Part shown: piece by piece, positions 18,559 through 27,396 of the stretch | Layout of the letters: each line of letters opens with the position of its first letter | Position numbering within the stretch: the first letter of the stretch is position 1 | Assembly: GCF_004168365.1 (NCBI RefSeq) | Contig: NZ_CP035704.1 | Location: 4,340,001 to 4,404,000 of the forward strand | Direction: 5' to 3' | Origin: Pseudolysobacter antarcticus | GTDB taxonomy: Bacteria > Pseudomonadota > Gammaproteobacteria > Xanthomonadales > Rhodanobacteraceae | Length of the DNA stretch: 64,000 nt | The notes under the pieces: generated by a model | Databases searched by the model: none | Told to the model about the DNA's origin: nothing | The model's input: the letters and a program-made list of their open reading frames with translations, nothing else | Position numbers and translations under genes: made by a program

Positions 18559-19455
18559 TCAATCCTTGGATTTACGTTTTGCGCGCGGATGCGCAGCGTC
18601 GTAAACCCTCGCGAGATATTGATAATCGAGGTGCGTATAAATCTGCGTCGTACTGATGTCCGCGTGGCCGAGCATCTCCTGCACCGAACGCAGATCGCCC
18701 GACGATTCGAGCAGATGACTAGCGAACGAATGGCGCAGCAAATGCGGATACACACGCTTCTGGATACCTTGCGCCTTCGCCCATTGCTTGAGGCGCGTGC
18801 GCACCGCACTTTGCGAAATCGGCGCGCCGTTGCGACCCGGAAAAATGCGTTCATCGTTGCCGCCGGCATTCTGCTCGCGCAGGTTCGCGAGCGCGGCGAG
18901 CGCCTTGCGCCCGACTGGCACGATGCGCGTTTTCGAGCCCTTGCCGGTGACGCGCAACATGCCTTCGGCCGCATCGAGCGCACCCCATTCGAGCGAGATC
19001 AATTCGGCGATGCGCAGGCCGCTGGAATAGAACAATTCGAGCATCGCGCGATCCTGCACCGATTCCGCACCGTCGGTCGGAATCTCAACCAGCGCTGCGG
19101 CTTCATCGACATCCAGCACCTGCGGCAATTTGCGGATCAGTTTCGGCGCGCGCACGCCATCGGCCGGATTGCGTGTGACCTCGCCTTCGCGCGCGAGGTA
19201 GCGAAAAAACGCGCGGCACGCAGCGAGCAGATGATGCAGGCTGCCGGCTTCACGGCCTTCGCGATGTTTGCGTGCGATGAGCTGGCGGATGTGCTCGTCA
19301 GTAACCTGCGCCCAGCCCTGCAGGCCCGACAATTCGATGAAACCCAGCAGCGTGGCGAGCTCGCGCCGGTAGTTGACGATCGTGCCCTCGACATTGCCGC
19401 GCGCGCGCAGATATTCGAGAAACGGCTCGATGCGCGTGGCGAGCGGCGCGCTCAT
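18559..19455 (-). CDS. xerC: XerC site-specific tyrosine recombinase
   Basis: The 298-residue protein has the SAM-like N-terminal core-binding domain (residues 5-95) and the catalytic domain with the full set Arg148 (SSGLRIAE), Lys172 (GKGSKT), His238 and Arg241 (PHLLRHSFASHLL), His264 (LGHADISTT) and nucleophile Tyr273 (QIYTHLD). XerC acts with XerD at dif to resolve chromosome dimers. Assignment as XerC rather than XerD rests on context: lptM-dapF-DUF484-xerC is the conserved gammaproteobacterial order. Its start lies one base after the DUF484 stop. Confidence 0.95.
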   Translation of the reverse strand: MSAPLATRIEPFLEYLRARGNVEGTIVNYRRELATLLGFIELSGLQGWAQVTDEHIRQLIARKHREGREAGSLHHLLAACRAFFRYLAREGEVTRNPADGVRAPKLIRKLPQVLDVDEAAALVEIPTDGAESVQDRAMLELFYSSGLRIAELISLEWGALDAAEGMLRVTGKGSKTRIVPVGRKALAALANLREQNAGGNDERIFPGRNGAPISQSAVRTRLKQWAKAQGIQKRVYPHLLRHSFASHLLESSGDLRSVQEMLGHADISTTQIYTHLDYQYLARVYDAAHPRAKRKSKD

Positions 19456-19456
19456 C

Positions 19457-20143
19457 TCATGCGCTGATCGGAAACCGCGCCAGCGCCGTATCTACCGCCG
19501 CCGCCATGAGTTTCAGGAACACCGTGCCCATGCCCGGATGAAACCGATTGGCATCATGGCTGCCGACCGCGAGCATGCCGCTGCTGCCGATCGGCAACAG
19601 CGCGGTCGAACGCACTTCTTCGGCGCGCGCAGCGAACAATGCATCGAGTTTTTCCTGCTGCAATCTGCCGCACAACGGCTCGCCGCTGCGCAAGAATTCG
19701 GCGAACACCGGCAGCGCCGCCGCACCGCGCGGCTCGACCTGCAACCAGTCGGTCGCGGGCAAGTCGCCATCGGCACGGAACAACACCAGCCGCACGAGCT
19801 CGGTGTGGAAATCCTCGGTCAAGGCCGCGGCAACACGATGCACCGTCTCCGCCAACGTGCGCTCGCGCATCAGGCCGAGCGTGAACGCATGCACGCGCGC
19901 GGTGAGCAATTCGTTCTCGGCGGCGACCTCGGACAGATCGCGCAAACGCCGTTGCAATTCGCGATTCTTGTCGCGCAATACTTCGAGCTGGTAACTCACC
20001 AGCGACGTGGTTTCGCCCTGCTCGCGCGGCACCAGCAAACTCAGCGTGATATCGGGATATTCGCTGAGAAATTCTGGATGACGGCGCAGATAACTCGCCA
20101 CTTCCATCGCGTTCGGGCCTTCCTTGATCGGGATCTCGTTCAT
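19457..20143 (-). CDS. DUF484 family protein (YigA-like)
   Basis: The 228-residue protein opens with MNEIPIKEGPNAMEVASYLRRHPEFLSEYPDI, the DUF484 N-terminal pattern, then a helical linker (LEVLRDKNRELQRRLRDL) and a GAF-like C-terminal domain with LLPIGSSGMLAVGSHDANRF near the end. The function is unknown. The ATG at 20143 overlaps the dapF stop (ATGA) and has AGGAGA upstream; a GTG at 20152 is too close to that site. It belongs to the lptM-dapF-DUF484-xerC operon. Confidence 0.93.
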   Translation of the reverse strand: MNEIPIKEGPNAMEVASYLRRHPEFLSEYPDITLSLLVPREQGETTSLVSYQLEVLRDKNRELQRRLRDLSEVAAENELLTARVHAFTLGLMRERTLAETVHRVAAALTEDFHTELVRLVLFRADGDLPATDWLQVEPRGAAALPVFAEFLRSGEPLCGRLQQEKLDALFAARAEEVRSTALLPIGSSGMLAVGSHDANRFHPGMGTVFLKLMAAAVDTALARFPISA

Positions 20144-20970
20144 GCCAACCACTCTCCTTCGAATACGAATTCAGCTGCGCCGCTCATATGGATCGATCGA
20201 CCCGGCCCGGGCCATTCGAGCTGCAGATCGCCGCCGGGCAAACTCACACGCACCTTTTCATCGACCAATTTCTGGCGACGTAAAACCGCTACTGCCGCGC
20301 ACGCGCCGCTGCCACAGGCCAGCGTTTCGCCAACGCCGCGCTCCCATACACGCAGGTGCACATGATCGCGTGCAACAATTTCCACAAAGCCCACATTGCA
20401 GCGTTGTGGAAAATGTGCGGAATGTTCAAGTGCGGCGCCGAGCGCGGCAACCGGCGCCGCAGCGATATCCTCAACTTGAATGACCGCATGCGGATTGCCC
20501 ATCGATACCGCACCGAAACTCAGCCGCTGTCCGGCGATTTCCAGCGTGTAGCTGTCAGCCTCGGCATCAATCAGCAGCGGAATATGTGCAGGCGAAAATT
20601 CCGGCAGACCCATGTCCACGCGCACGGTTTTGTAGTCGCGCATTTCTACCTCGATCACGCCCGACGGACTTTGCAATCGAACCGTACCCGATGGCAAAAC
20701 CCCGGCGCGCTGCAACCACAGCGCAACGCAGCGCGCGCCGTTACCGCATTGGCCGGCGTGCGATCCATCCTGGTTGTAGATGTCGTAGCGCCACACACAA
20801 TCGGCGCGATCCGCGCGCTCGATCGTGAGCAGCTGATCAAACCCCACACCGCGATGGCGATCAGCCAGACGGCGAATCTCAGCGGTACTCAAGCCCAACG
20901 GAGCAGCACGACAATCGATTACGACAAAGTCGTTGCCGATGCCATGCATCTTGCTGAAATGCAGAGTCAC
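20140..20970 (-). CDS. dapF: Diaminopimelate epimerase
   Basis: This 276-residue enzyme interconverts LL- and meso-diaminopimelate for lysine and peptidoglycan synthesis. It starts with MTLHFSKMHGIGNDFVVID and has the two catalytic cysteines, Cys75 in AGQCGNGARC and Cys219 in ETLACGSGACA. Other family motifs are FSPAHIPLL and GNPHAVI. It follows lptM by 33 bases and is translationally coupled to the DUF484 gene. Confidence 0.97.
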   Translation of the reverse strand: MTLHFSKMHGIGNDFVVIDCRAAPLGLSTAEIRRLADRHRGVGFDQLLTIERADRADCVWRYDIYNQDGSHAGQCGNGARCVALWLQRAGVLPSGTVRLQSPSGVIEVEMRDYKTVRVDMGLPEFSPAHIPLLIDAEADSYTLEIAGQRLSFGAVSMGNPHAVIQVEDIAAAPVAALGAALEHSAHFPQRCNVGFVEIVARDHVHLRVWERGVGETLACGSGACAAVAVLRRQKLVDEKVRVSLPGGDLQLEWPGPGRSIHMSGAAEFVFEGEWLA

Positions 20971-21003
20971 GTATGCTGCCTCGCGCTAAGCGAAAATCGC
21001 TAC

Positions 21004-21192
21004 TCAGCGATGACTCTTGTCGGTCGCCGCGGGATCGGGTTTGGCCGGTGGATTGGTCGCCGGATTGCTCGGTGCGGGCGCGGTGGTCGTGGCCGCTGGT
21101 TTCGGTTTGACCAGCGCGCCCTTGTTGCCGCAAGCACCCAGCGCCAGGCCCGCAATTACCGTCATCACCGCAAACATCAATCGCTTGGACAT
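21004..21192 (-). CDS. lptM: LptM (YifL)-like small lipoprotein
   Basis: The 62-residue product has a lipoprotein signal with lipobox GLALGAC (Cys21) followed by GNKGALVKP, which matches the CGxKGPL-type start of LptM/YifL. The rest is a Pro/Ala/Thr-rich disordered tail. In E. coli LptM assists assembly of the LptDE outer-membrane LPS translocon, and its gene precedes dapF as here. The start at 21192 gives the expected signal; longer readings do not. Confidence 0.85.
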   Translation of the reverse strand: MSKRLMFAVMTVIAGLALGACGNKGALVKPKPAATTTAPAPSNPATNPPAKPDPAATDKSHR

Positions 21193-21360
21193 GGCCACAC
21201 TACCTTCGGAAAGTTTCGCCAAGTATAGCCTTGTCGCGCGTCGCCAGATCATCGCGCCGACATCCTGCCGCAGGCTCGCGCCCCGCAGTATTTCCACGTT
21301 AAGCTGCATGCCCGGATCGCAGTCGCACGACGCATCCTCACTTGGCAGGGAATTCATGCG

Positions 21361-21999
21361 GTGGACAGACGCCCGATAGCTTCGCGCGATACCCGTTGGG
21401 CACATACGTCGGCGCGCTGGCTGCAAGCGCAGGGCGCGAGTCCGAACGGCATTTCGATCGCGAGTATTTTCTGTTCGTTGCTCGCCGCGATGTGCCTGTT
21501 CTGCGGCATGCACGCAGCGATCTGGCAGGGCCGTATGCTGCTGCTGATTGCCGCACTGTTGATTGTCGCGCGACTGATCTGCAACCTGCTCGATGGCCTA
21601 GTCGCGGTCGAGGGCGGCATGCAATCGCCCGGCGGCGCGGTCTACAACGATCTGCCGGATCGCATCTCCGATGCCGTCACCTTGCTCGGTGTCGGCTACA
21701 GCATCAGTGCGTGGTCGTGGGCGGTCGATCTCGGCTGGGCCGCGGCGTTGTTCGCGGTGATGACAGCTTACGTGCGGGTGCTCGGCGGCGCGTGCGGATT
21801 GCCGCAGCGATTTTCCGGGCCGTTCGCCAAACAGCAACGCATGCTCGTGATCATTGTTGCGGCGGTTCTTTGCGCCGACCTGCCGGTGCCGTGGCAGCAA
21901 TGGACGATGCTGGCCGCGTTGCTACTGGTCACATTCGGCAGCGCGCTCACCGTGGTTTTGCGTACGCGCGCCATCCTGCGGGATCTGGCCGCACAATGA
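21361..21999 (+). CDS. CDP-alcohol phosphatidyltransferase, variant motif
   Basis: The 212-residue protein has about six membrane helices and the CDP-alcohol phosphotransferase motif in altered form. From residues about 74-100 it reads N-LL-DG-LV-AV, eight residues, G-AVY-N-DLP-D. Relative to D(x)2DG(x)2AR(x)8-11G(x)3D(x)3D, the first and third Asp are Asn and the Arg is Val. I recall similar Asn-containing forms in a bacterial subfamily linked to acyltransferase and CdsA genes. It presumably transfers a phosphatidyl group to an alcohol acceptor that cannot be read from sequence. Translation starts at GTG 21361, with AGGG ten bases before it; the ATG at 21356 is out of frame and hits a stop. 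It is coupled to the next gene by ATGA. Confidence 0.85.
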   Translation: MDRRPIASRDTRWAHTSARWLQAQGASPNGISIASIFCSLLAAMCLFCGMHAAIWQGRMLLLIAALLIVARLICNLLDGLVAVEGGMQSPGGAVYNDLPDRISDAVTLLGVGYSISAWSWAVDLGWAAALFAVMTAYVRVLGGACGLPQRFSGPFAKQQRMLVIIVAAVLCADLPVPWQQWTMLAALLLVTFGSALTVVLRTRAILRDLAAQ

Positions 22000-22619
22000 G
22001 TCTCACGCAACGTTTCGCCACCACGCTGATTGTCGGCGCCACGCGTCTGCTGACCGGCGTGCAGGCACGCTGGCGCGCTGAGCCGCAAGCCGGTGCGCGC
22101 ATCTATTTTGCCAATCATTCGAGCCATCTCGATGGCGCGGTGATCTGGGCCAGCCTGCCGCCGTTGCTGCGTCCGCGCACACGCGCCGTGGCCGCGCTCG
22201 ACTACTGGGAGAAATCCGCGCTGCGGCGTTATCTGGCCAAACGCGTATTCAACGTACTGATGATCGATCGCAATCCGCAGCAATCGCGCGAGCAGCGTAA
22301 TGCGCCGCTGCAGCCGCTGCTGGATGCGCTGGATACGGGCGATGCATTGATTCTTTTTCCCGAAGGCACGCGCGGCGAAGGTGAGAGCATCGCGCCGTTC
22401 AAGTCCGGGCTGTATCACCTCGCGCGGCAACGGCCGGATGTGGCACTCGTGCCGGTGTATCTGGAAAACCTCAATCGCATTTTGCCGAAGGGCAGCCTGA
22501 TGATCGTACCGCTGTTGTGCTCGGCGATTTTCGGTGCGCCGATGTGCATCGCTTCCGAGGAATCGCGCGACGATTTCCTGCTGCGCGCCCGCCAGGCGCT
22601 GGAAGAGCTCGCGCCATGA
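21996..22619 (+). CDS. 1-acyl-glycerol-3-phosphate acyltransferase-like protein
   Basis: The 207-residue product has the PlsC-type acyltransferase motifs: NHSSHLDG (block I, H(x)4D), a central FNVLMIDRN (block II), LILFPEGTRGEGE (block III, FPEGTR) and VALVPVYLEN (block IV). It would acylate lysophosphatidate or a related lysolipid at the inner membrane. ATGA overlaps at both ends couple it to the phosphatidyltransferase and to the CdsA-like gene, implying one lipid-synthesis unit. Confidence 0.92.
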   Translation: MSLTQRFATTLIVGATRLLTGVQARWRAEPQAGARIYFANHSSHLDGAVIWASLPPLLRPRTRAVAALDYWEKSALRRYLAKRVFNVLMIDRNPQQSREQRNAPLQPLLDALDTGDALILFPEGTRGEGESIAPFKSGLYHLARQRPDVALVPVYLENLNRILPKGSLMIVPLLCSAIFGAPMCIASEESRDDFLLRARQALEELAP

Positions 22620-23560
22620 ATCTGCATGATCCGCAGTTGTTGATCTTGCTCGGCGCAATTTTCGGCTTGCTGATTATCGCGAGCCTGATCGGTTATGTGC
22701 TGTCGTTGCGCAGCATGAGCCTGCCGCAACAGGCCACGGTCGCGAATCTCAACGCGCGCATCCGGGCGTGGTGGCTGATGTGCATCGTGTTCATGGCCGC
22801 GCTGTCGACCGGGCTGATCGACGCGGTGATCCTGTTCGGCCTGATCTCGCTGCTCGCGCTACGCGAATTCGTCACGCTCACACCCACACGACGCGCTGAT
22901 CACGAACCGTTGCTGTGGAGTTTTTTCGTGATCCTGCCGCTGCAATATGTACTGGTGAACATGCGCTGGTACGGCATGTTCGCGATCATGATTCCGGTCT
23001 ACGGTTTTCTGTTTTTGCCGGCCCGCGCTGCGATTGCCGGCGACACGCGCGACTTTCTCGAACGCACCGCAAAAACGCAATGGGGCATCATGGTGTGCGT
23101 GTATTGCGTGAGCTACGCGCCGGCGCTACTGATGCTGGATATCGACGGTTATGCCGGCCAGAACGCCAAGCTGTTGCTGTTTCTTGTGGTCGTCGTGCAA
23201 CTCTCGGACGTACTGCAATACGTGTTCGGCAAGCTGTTCGGCAAACACAAGATCGTGCCGAAACTGAGTCCAAACAAAACCGTCGAAGGCTTTGTCGGCG
23301 GCGTGCTCGGCGCGAGCGCGATCGGCATGGCAATGTGCTGGATGACGCCGTTTTCGGTCTGGGCCGCAGGTGCGATCGCCCTGCTCATCGCGCTGGCCGG
23401 ATTCGCCGGCGGTCTGTGCATGTCGGCGATCAAACGCGACAGCGGCATCAAGGATTTCGGCGCGTTGATCGAAGGCCATGGCGGCGTGTTGGATCGCATC
23501 GATTCGTTGTGTTTCGCCGCACCGATTTTTTTCCACGTCGTGCATTATTACTACATGTAG
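22616..23560 (+). CDS. Phosphatidate cytidylyltransferase-like (CdsA family)
   Basis: The 314-residue protein has about eight membrane helices and the CdsA signature: SPNKTVEGFVGG and, at the C-terminus, IKRDSGIKDFGALIEGHGG followed by VLDRIDS. It converts phosphatidate and CTP to CDP-diacylglycerol, which the phosphatidyltransferase two genes upstream can use. The genome should also carry the essential cdsA elsewhere, so this is likely a second, dedicated copy; that is inference. The order resembles the E. coli ynbABC group. Confidence 0.9.
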   Translation: MNLHDPQLLILLGAIFGLLIIASLIGYVLSLRSMSLPQQATVANLNARIRAWWLMCIVFMAALSTGLIDAVILFGLISLLALREFVTLTPTRRADHEPLLWSFFVILPLQYVLVNMRWYGMFAIMIPVYGFLFLPARAAIAGDTRDFLERTAKTQWGIMVCVYCVSYAPALLMLDIDGYAGQNAKLLLFLVVVVQLSDVLQYVFGKLFGKHKIVPKLSPNKTVEGFVGGVLGASAIGMAMCWMTPFSVWAAGAIALLIALAGFAGGLCMSAIKRDSGIKDFGALIEGHGGVLDRIDSLCFAAPIFFHVVHYYYM

Positions 23561-23642
23561 CTGACGATCCGCGCCGCCGCGCTGCGTATCACGCGGCAGC
23601 ACGTTATGATCGTCGCGTTATCTACACTGCGGTCAATAAGCC

Positions 23643-24314
23643 ATGTCCACGATCAATCTTGTGCTGTACGGTTTTGCGTTGCTGGTGCTGCTATTTGCAA
23701 TCGGCCATGTACGGGCCGGGCGACGCCATTTTCGGCAGCGACATCACGCCCGCGGTATGCATCGACTACTGTGGGCGGTGATATTTTTCCTGATCGCGAT
23801 CGGCAGCGCCGGACTCGGCACCGCGCTGATCGGTTATCACCGGTTGATCGAAGAAACGCCGGTAGCGAAAATCGACGTGCGGCAACTCGATGCGCAACAT
23901 TTCGCGCTCGTACTGGAATTGCCCGACGGCCGCAGCGAGCAGGCCGATCTGCGTGGTGACGAATGGCAGATCGATGCGCGTGTGATCAAGTGGCAACCGC
24001 GCGCGGTGATGCTCGGCGCGCAGCCGCTGTATCGACTCGAACGCATCAGCGGTCGTTATCGCGACATCGCCCAAACCACCAGCACGACACCGACCGCGCA
24101 AGCGTTATCCGCCGACAATATCGTCGACCTGTGGCAACTGAAAAAACGTTTCCCGCAATGGCTGCCGTGGATCGATGCCGAGTACGGCAGCGCGGCGTAT
24201 TTGCCGCTGCTGGACGGCACGAGTTATCAAGTCAGCTTGAGTCCGCTCGGTGGATTGATCGCGCGCCCGGCGGATGCAGCTAGCGCGGAAAAATTGCATG
24301 CGGCGGGGTGGTAA
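23643..24314 (+). CDS. Hypothetical membrane protein (223 aa)
   Basis: Two N-terminal hydrophobic helices (residues 5-23 and 42-65) precede a periplasmic or cytoplasmic domain with LELPDGRSEQADLRGDEWQ and ALSADNIVDLWQLKKRFPQW. Similar xanthomonad proteins have been labelled 'cation/multidrug efflux pump', but the sequence has only two helices and no transporter motif, so I do not adopt that name. It lies 82 bases downstream of the CdsA-like gene on the same strand and may be part of the lipid cassette transcript. Confidence 0.7.
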   Translation: MSTINLVLYGFALLVLLFAIGHVRAGRRHFRQRHHARGMHRLLWAVIFFLIAIGSAGLGTALIGYHRLIEETPVAKIDVRQLDAQHFALVLELPDGRSEQADLRGDEWQIDARVIKWQPRAVMLGAQPLYRLERISGRYRDIAQTTSTTPTAQALSADNIVDLWQLKKRFPQWLPWIDAEYGSAAYLPLLDGTSYQVSLSPLGGLIARPADAASAEKLHAAGW

Positions 24315-24343
24315 GGGTCGGCACCAAGCAAACAAAACGAACC

Positions 24344-24372
24344 GTCATTGACCAGCTTGGCTGGTCAATGAC
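24344..24372. terminator. Perfect 13-bp hairpin between convergent genes
   Basis: GTCATTGACCAGC (24344-24356) and its inverse (24360-24372) form a perfect stem with a TTG loop. On the minus strand the stem is followed by a T-rich stretch (GTTCGTTTTGTTT), suggesting that it terminates the leftward S9 peptidase transcript; plus-strand flanks are A-rich without T-runs. It lies exactly between the convergent membrane-protein and peptidase genes. Confidence 0.6.
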
Positions 24373-24392
24373 AAGCAAAAAGCAGCGCGCCG

Positions 24393-26567
24393 CTACTGCG
24401 CAACCTGCAACTGATCCAGCACAAACGCATATTCCTGCGCGGTCTCGCGATAGCGCTCGAAGCGGCCGGATTTTCCGCCGTGGCCGGCTTCCATATTGAC
24501 CTTGAACAGCAGCGGATTCTGATCGGTCTTCATCGCGCGCAACTTCGCCACCCATTTGCTCGGCTCGTAATATTGCACTTGCGAATCCCATAAGCCGGTC
24601 GTCACCAGCAGTGGCGGATATGCTTGGCGCGCAACATTGTCGTACGGCGAATACGACAGCATGTAATCGTAAAACGTGGTCTGCTTGGGATTGCCCCACT
24701 CATCGAATTCGTTGGTGGTGAGAGGGATACTTTCGTCGAGCATGGTCGTGACCACATCGACGAACGGCACGTGCGCGACGATGCCGCGATAATCCTGTGG
24801 TGCCATGTTGGCGATCGCGCCCATCAATAATCCACCGGCGCTGCCGCCAACCGCGAATACCTTGTCTTTCGCGGCATAACCTTGCGCGACCAGATATTCG
24901 CTGACGTCGATGAAATCGGTGAAGGTGTTTTTCTTGTGCAGCAGCTTGCCGTCTTCGTACCACTGCCGGCCGAGCTCTTCACCACCGCGAACATGCGCGA
25001 TCGCGACGATAAAACCGCGATCCAGCAAACTCAGTTGCGCCGCGCTGAAACGCGGATCGCTGGAAATGCCATACGAACCATAACCGTGCTGATACAACGG
25101 CGCGGTTCCGTCCTTCTTGAAACCCCGGCGATACACCAGTGACACCGGCACTTTTATACCATCACGCGCCGGCGCCCAGACTCTTTCGGTCACGTAATTG
25201 TTGGCGTCGAAATCGCCGAGCACGACATCGCGCTTGAGCTGCGTGCGTTGACCGCTTTGCATGTCGATGTCGTAGACCGTGTTCGGTGTGGTCAGCGAGG
25301 TGTAGTCGTAACGCAGCAAATCGCTATCCTGCTCGCGATTGTTGCCGAGCGTGGCGCTGTACGCGGCCTCGTCGGATTTGACGAACGACTCCTTGCCGTC
25401 TTTCCACGGCTTGATCAGGATGCGCTGCAAACCGTCGCTGCGCTCGCCGATCGCGAGGTAATTCTTGAACAACGCGAAGTTCTCGATCAGCACTTTGTCC
25501 GAACCCGGCACGATTTCGCGCCAGCGTTGCTTGCTGCCGACGTCGGCATCATTGAGTTGCATCAATCGGAAATTTTTCGCGTTCCAGTTGCTGCGCACGA
25601 TCCAGTGATTGCCGATGTGATCGGCGCCGTATTCGTGATCGTGCTCGCGCGGCAGCAGCACGCGAAACTTACCGCTGGGCTGTATCGCCGGCAGGAAACG
25701 CACTTCCGCCGACAACGTGCTGTGCTCGTCGATCATCACGAATTTTTCGTCGCCACTACGGCCCACGCCCATGTAATAACTCGGGTCGCGTTCTTCGTAG
25801 ACCACCTTGTCGCTGCTACTGCTGCTGCCGAGCACGTGTTTTTTCACGCGCACGGTAAGCAAGGTGATCGGATCGTTTTCGACGTAGAACACGGTCTTGT
25901 TGTCGTCGGCCCAGGCCATCGATGCCGGCGTGTTTTTTATTTCATCGGGCAGGATCTTGCCGCTATCGAGATCCTTGAAATGCACCGTGTACTGGCGCCG
26001 CCCGGTGGTGTCGTCGGCGTAGGCGAGCAGATGTTCGTTCGGGCTGATCTGCCAACTCGCGATCTGGAAAAAGTCATGGCCTTTCGCGAGTTCGCTACCG
26101 TCCAGCACGATTTGTTCGGGCGCAGCGAGGTTGTCTTTCTTGCGCGCGTACAGCGGATATTGGCTGCCTTCGAGATACCGCGTGTAATAGAAAAAATGCC
26201 GATGCCGCGCCGGCACGCTGCTGTCATCCTGCTTGATGCGCCCGACGATCTCGCCGTACAGCTTGTCTTCGAGCGGCTTGGAATGCGCGCTCATCAATGC
26301 GTAATAATCGTTCTCGGCTTTCAGATACGCGAGCATGTCGGGATTGCTGCGCGTGTCGTCACGCAGCCAATAATAATTGTCGATGCGCATGCCGTTGGGC
26401 GATTTGATTTCGTAGGGTTTCAGCGCCGCGATCGGCGGCTTCGGCAGCGGCGCGACAACGGGTGCGACGGGTTTGTCGCGCGCCGAATTGCCGGCGCAAG
26501 CGGCAAGCAAACCGATCGCGATGAAAGTAAAAATCGGCAGCGGACGCAGCGTAATCGAATGCGACAT
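24393..26567 (-). CDS. S9-family prolyl oligopeptidase / oligopeptidase B, lipoprotein
   Basis: From 26567 the product is 724 residues and begins with a lipoprotein signal (FTFIAIGLLAACAG, lipobox LAAC). GGAGAG precedes this ATG. The seven-bladed propeller region spans about 60-470; the C-terminal hydrolase has catalytic Ser in GGSAGGLLMG, Asp in TTGLWDSQVQYYEPSKW and His in EAGHGGKSGRF. The propeller opening SPNGMRIDNYYWLRDDTR and the C-terminal motifs match oligopeptidase B, which cleaves short peptides after basic residues. Lipidation suggests periplasmic action. Confidence 0.93.
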   Translation of the reverse strand: MSHSITLRPLPIFTFIAIGLLAACAGNSARDKPVAPVVAPLPKPPIAALKPYEIKSPNGMRIDNYYWLRDDTRSNPDMLAYLKAENDYYALMSAHSKPLEDKLYGEIVGRIKQDDSSVPARHRHFFYYTRYLEGSQYPLYARKKDNLAAPEQIVLDGSELAKGHDFFQIASWQISPNEHLLAYADDTTGRRQYTVHFKDLDSGKILPDEIKNTPASMAWADDNKTVFYVENDPITLLTVRVKKHVLGSSSSSDKVVYEERDPSYYMGVGRSGDEKFVMIDEHSTLSAEVRFLPAIQPSGKFRVLLPREHDHEYGADHIGNHWIVRSNWNAKNFRLMQLNDADVGSKQRWREIVPGSDKVLIENFALFKNYLAIGERSDGLQRILIKPWKDGKESFVKSDEAAYSATLGNNREQDSDLLRYDYTSLTTPNTVYDIDMQSGQRTQLKRDVVLGDFDANNYVTERVWAPARDGIKVPVSLVYRRGFKKDGTAPLYQHGYGSYGISSDPRFSAAQLSLLDRGFIVAIAHVRGGEELGRQWYEDGKLLHKKNTFTDFIDVSEYLVAQGYAAKDKVFAVGGSAGGLLMGAIANMAPQDYRGIVAHVPFVDVVTTMLDESIPLTTNEFDEWGNPKQTTFYDYMLSYSPYDNVARQAYPPLLVTTGLWDSQVQYYEPSKWVAKLRAMKTDQNPLLFKVNMEAGHGGKSGRFERYRETAQEYAFVLDQLQVAQ

Positions 26568-26737
26568 GAAACTCTCTCCGAAGGAAAAACCGAGCATAGG
26601 CGTGTTGACGGCACGGAAACTGGAATCAGCCACGCTGCAAAACCACCACGATACACGATGAGTTATCTCAATCAGCGGGAAACTTCAGTCATGATCGCAC
26701 GGCGACGAACACAATCGCGCTCATCGGCTTGAGCAAG

Positions 26738-27217
26738 CTAGTCCTTCAAGCTGAGCGCTTTTTCATATCGCCACGCGTCGGCGCCGTCTTCGTAATAACC
26801 GCTGCGTGCGCCGAAACGTTGATAACCCAGACGCTCGTACAAACGTTGTGCGCCGGGATTGTCCTGGCGCACTTCGAGGCGCAGTCGCTTGCAGCCACGC
26901 GCAATCGCGGCGTGCTCGCAGGCCAGCAACAATTTTTCGCCGAGGCCTTGGCCGCGCGCCTCATGCGCCACGGCGATCGAATACAACCGCGCGATATCCT
27001 GGCCGCGGCGGAAAAACAGCAGCGCCTTGCCGCACAAAACCGCGCCGGCCATCGCCACGACAACCTCGGCGGAGTGGCTGCGCAGATGGTGCGCATACTG
27101 GCGGCGCGAGAGGTGATCGCCAGTGAAAGCGCGACGCTCGAGCGCGACCATCGCATCGAGATCTTCGGCGCGGCCACGGCGTAGCAAAATTCGTGATTCG
27201 GTTCGGTCTTGGTTCAT
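26738..27217 (-). CDS. GNAT-family N-acetyltransferase (RimI-like)
   Basis: The 159-residue protein shows the GNAT fold: N-terminal ILLRRGRAEDLDAMVALERRAF, the acetyl-CoA binding loop VAHEARGQGLGEKLL (R/QxxGxG/A), and NPGAQRLYERLGYQRFG near the end. It is divergent from a RimK-like ATP-grasp ligase gene, an arrangement repeatedly seen where a GNAT (often fused to a C39 peptidase-like domain) neighbours such a ligase. The substrate is unknown; protein or amino-acid N-acetylation is the family norm. Confidence 0.88.
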   Translation of the reverse strand: MNQDRTESRILLRRGRAEDLDAMVALERRAFTGDHLSRRQYAHHLRSHSAEVVVAMAGAVLCGKALLFFRRGQDIARLYSIAVAHEARGQGLGEKLLLACEHAAIARGCKRLRLEVRQDNPGAQRLYERLGYQRFGARSGYYEDGADAWRYEKALSLKD

Positions 27218-27396
27218 CTGGCAACGCGCAGTCTGCTTCTTTTTCGGTTTGCCGGGCGTGTTTTTCTCGCCGGCATTCTGCTTGATGTCATGGCTTTGCG
27301 GCTATGTCAAACTTGCCGCCACCCGCCTCCATCACAGCCACGCCAGCGCATGAACGAGCCTCCGCCCGCCACCTTTTCACCGGTCTCCGCTAGCGC

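Noticed and set aside
25248-26732. Long plus-strand open frame (494 codons) opposite the S9 peptidase
   Set aside because: It is antisense to a clear peptidase gene and its Arg/His/Val-rich translation has no family character; high-GC genes commonly produce such shadow frames.
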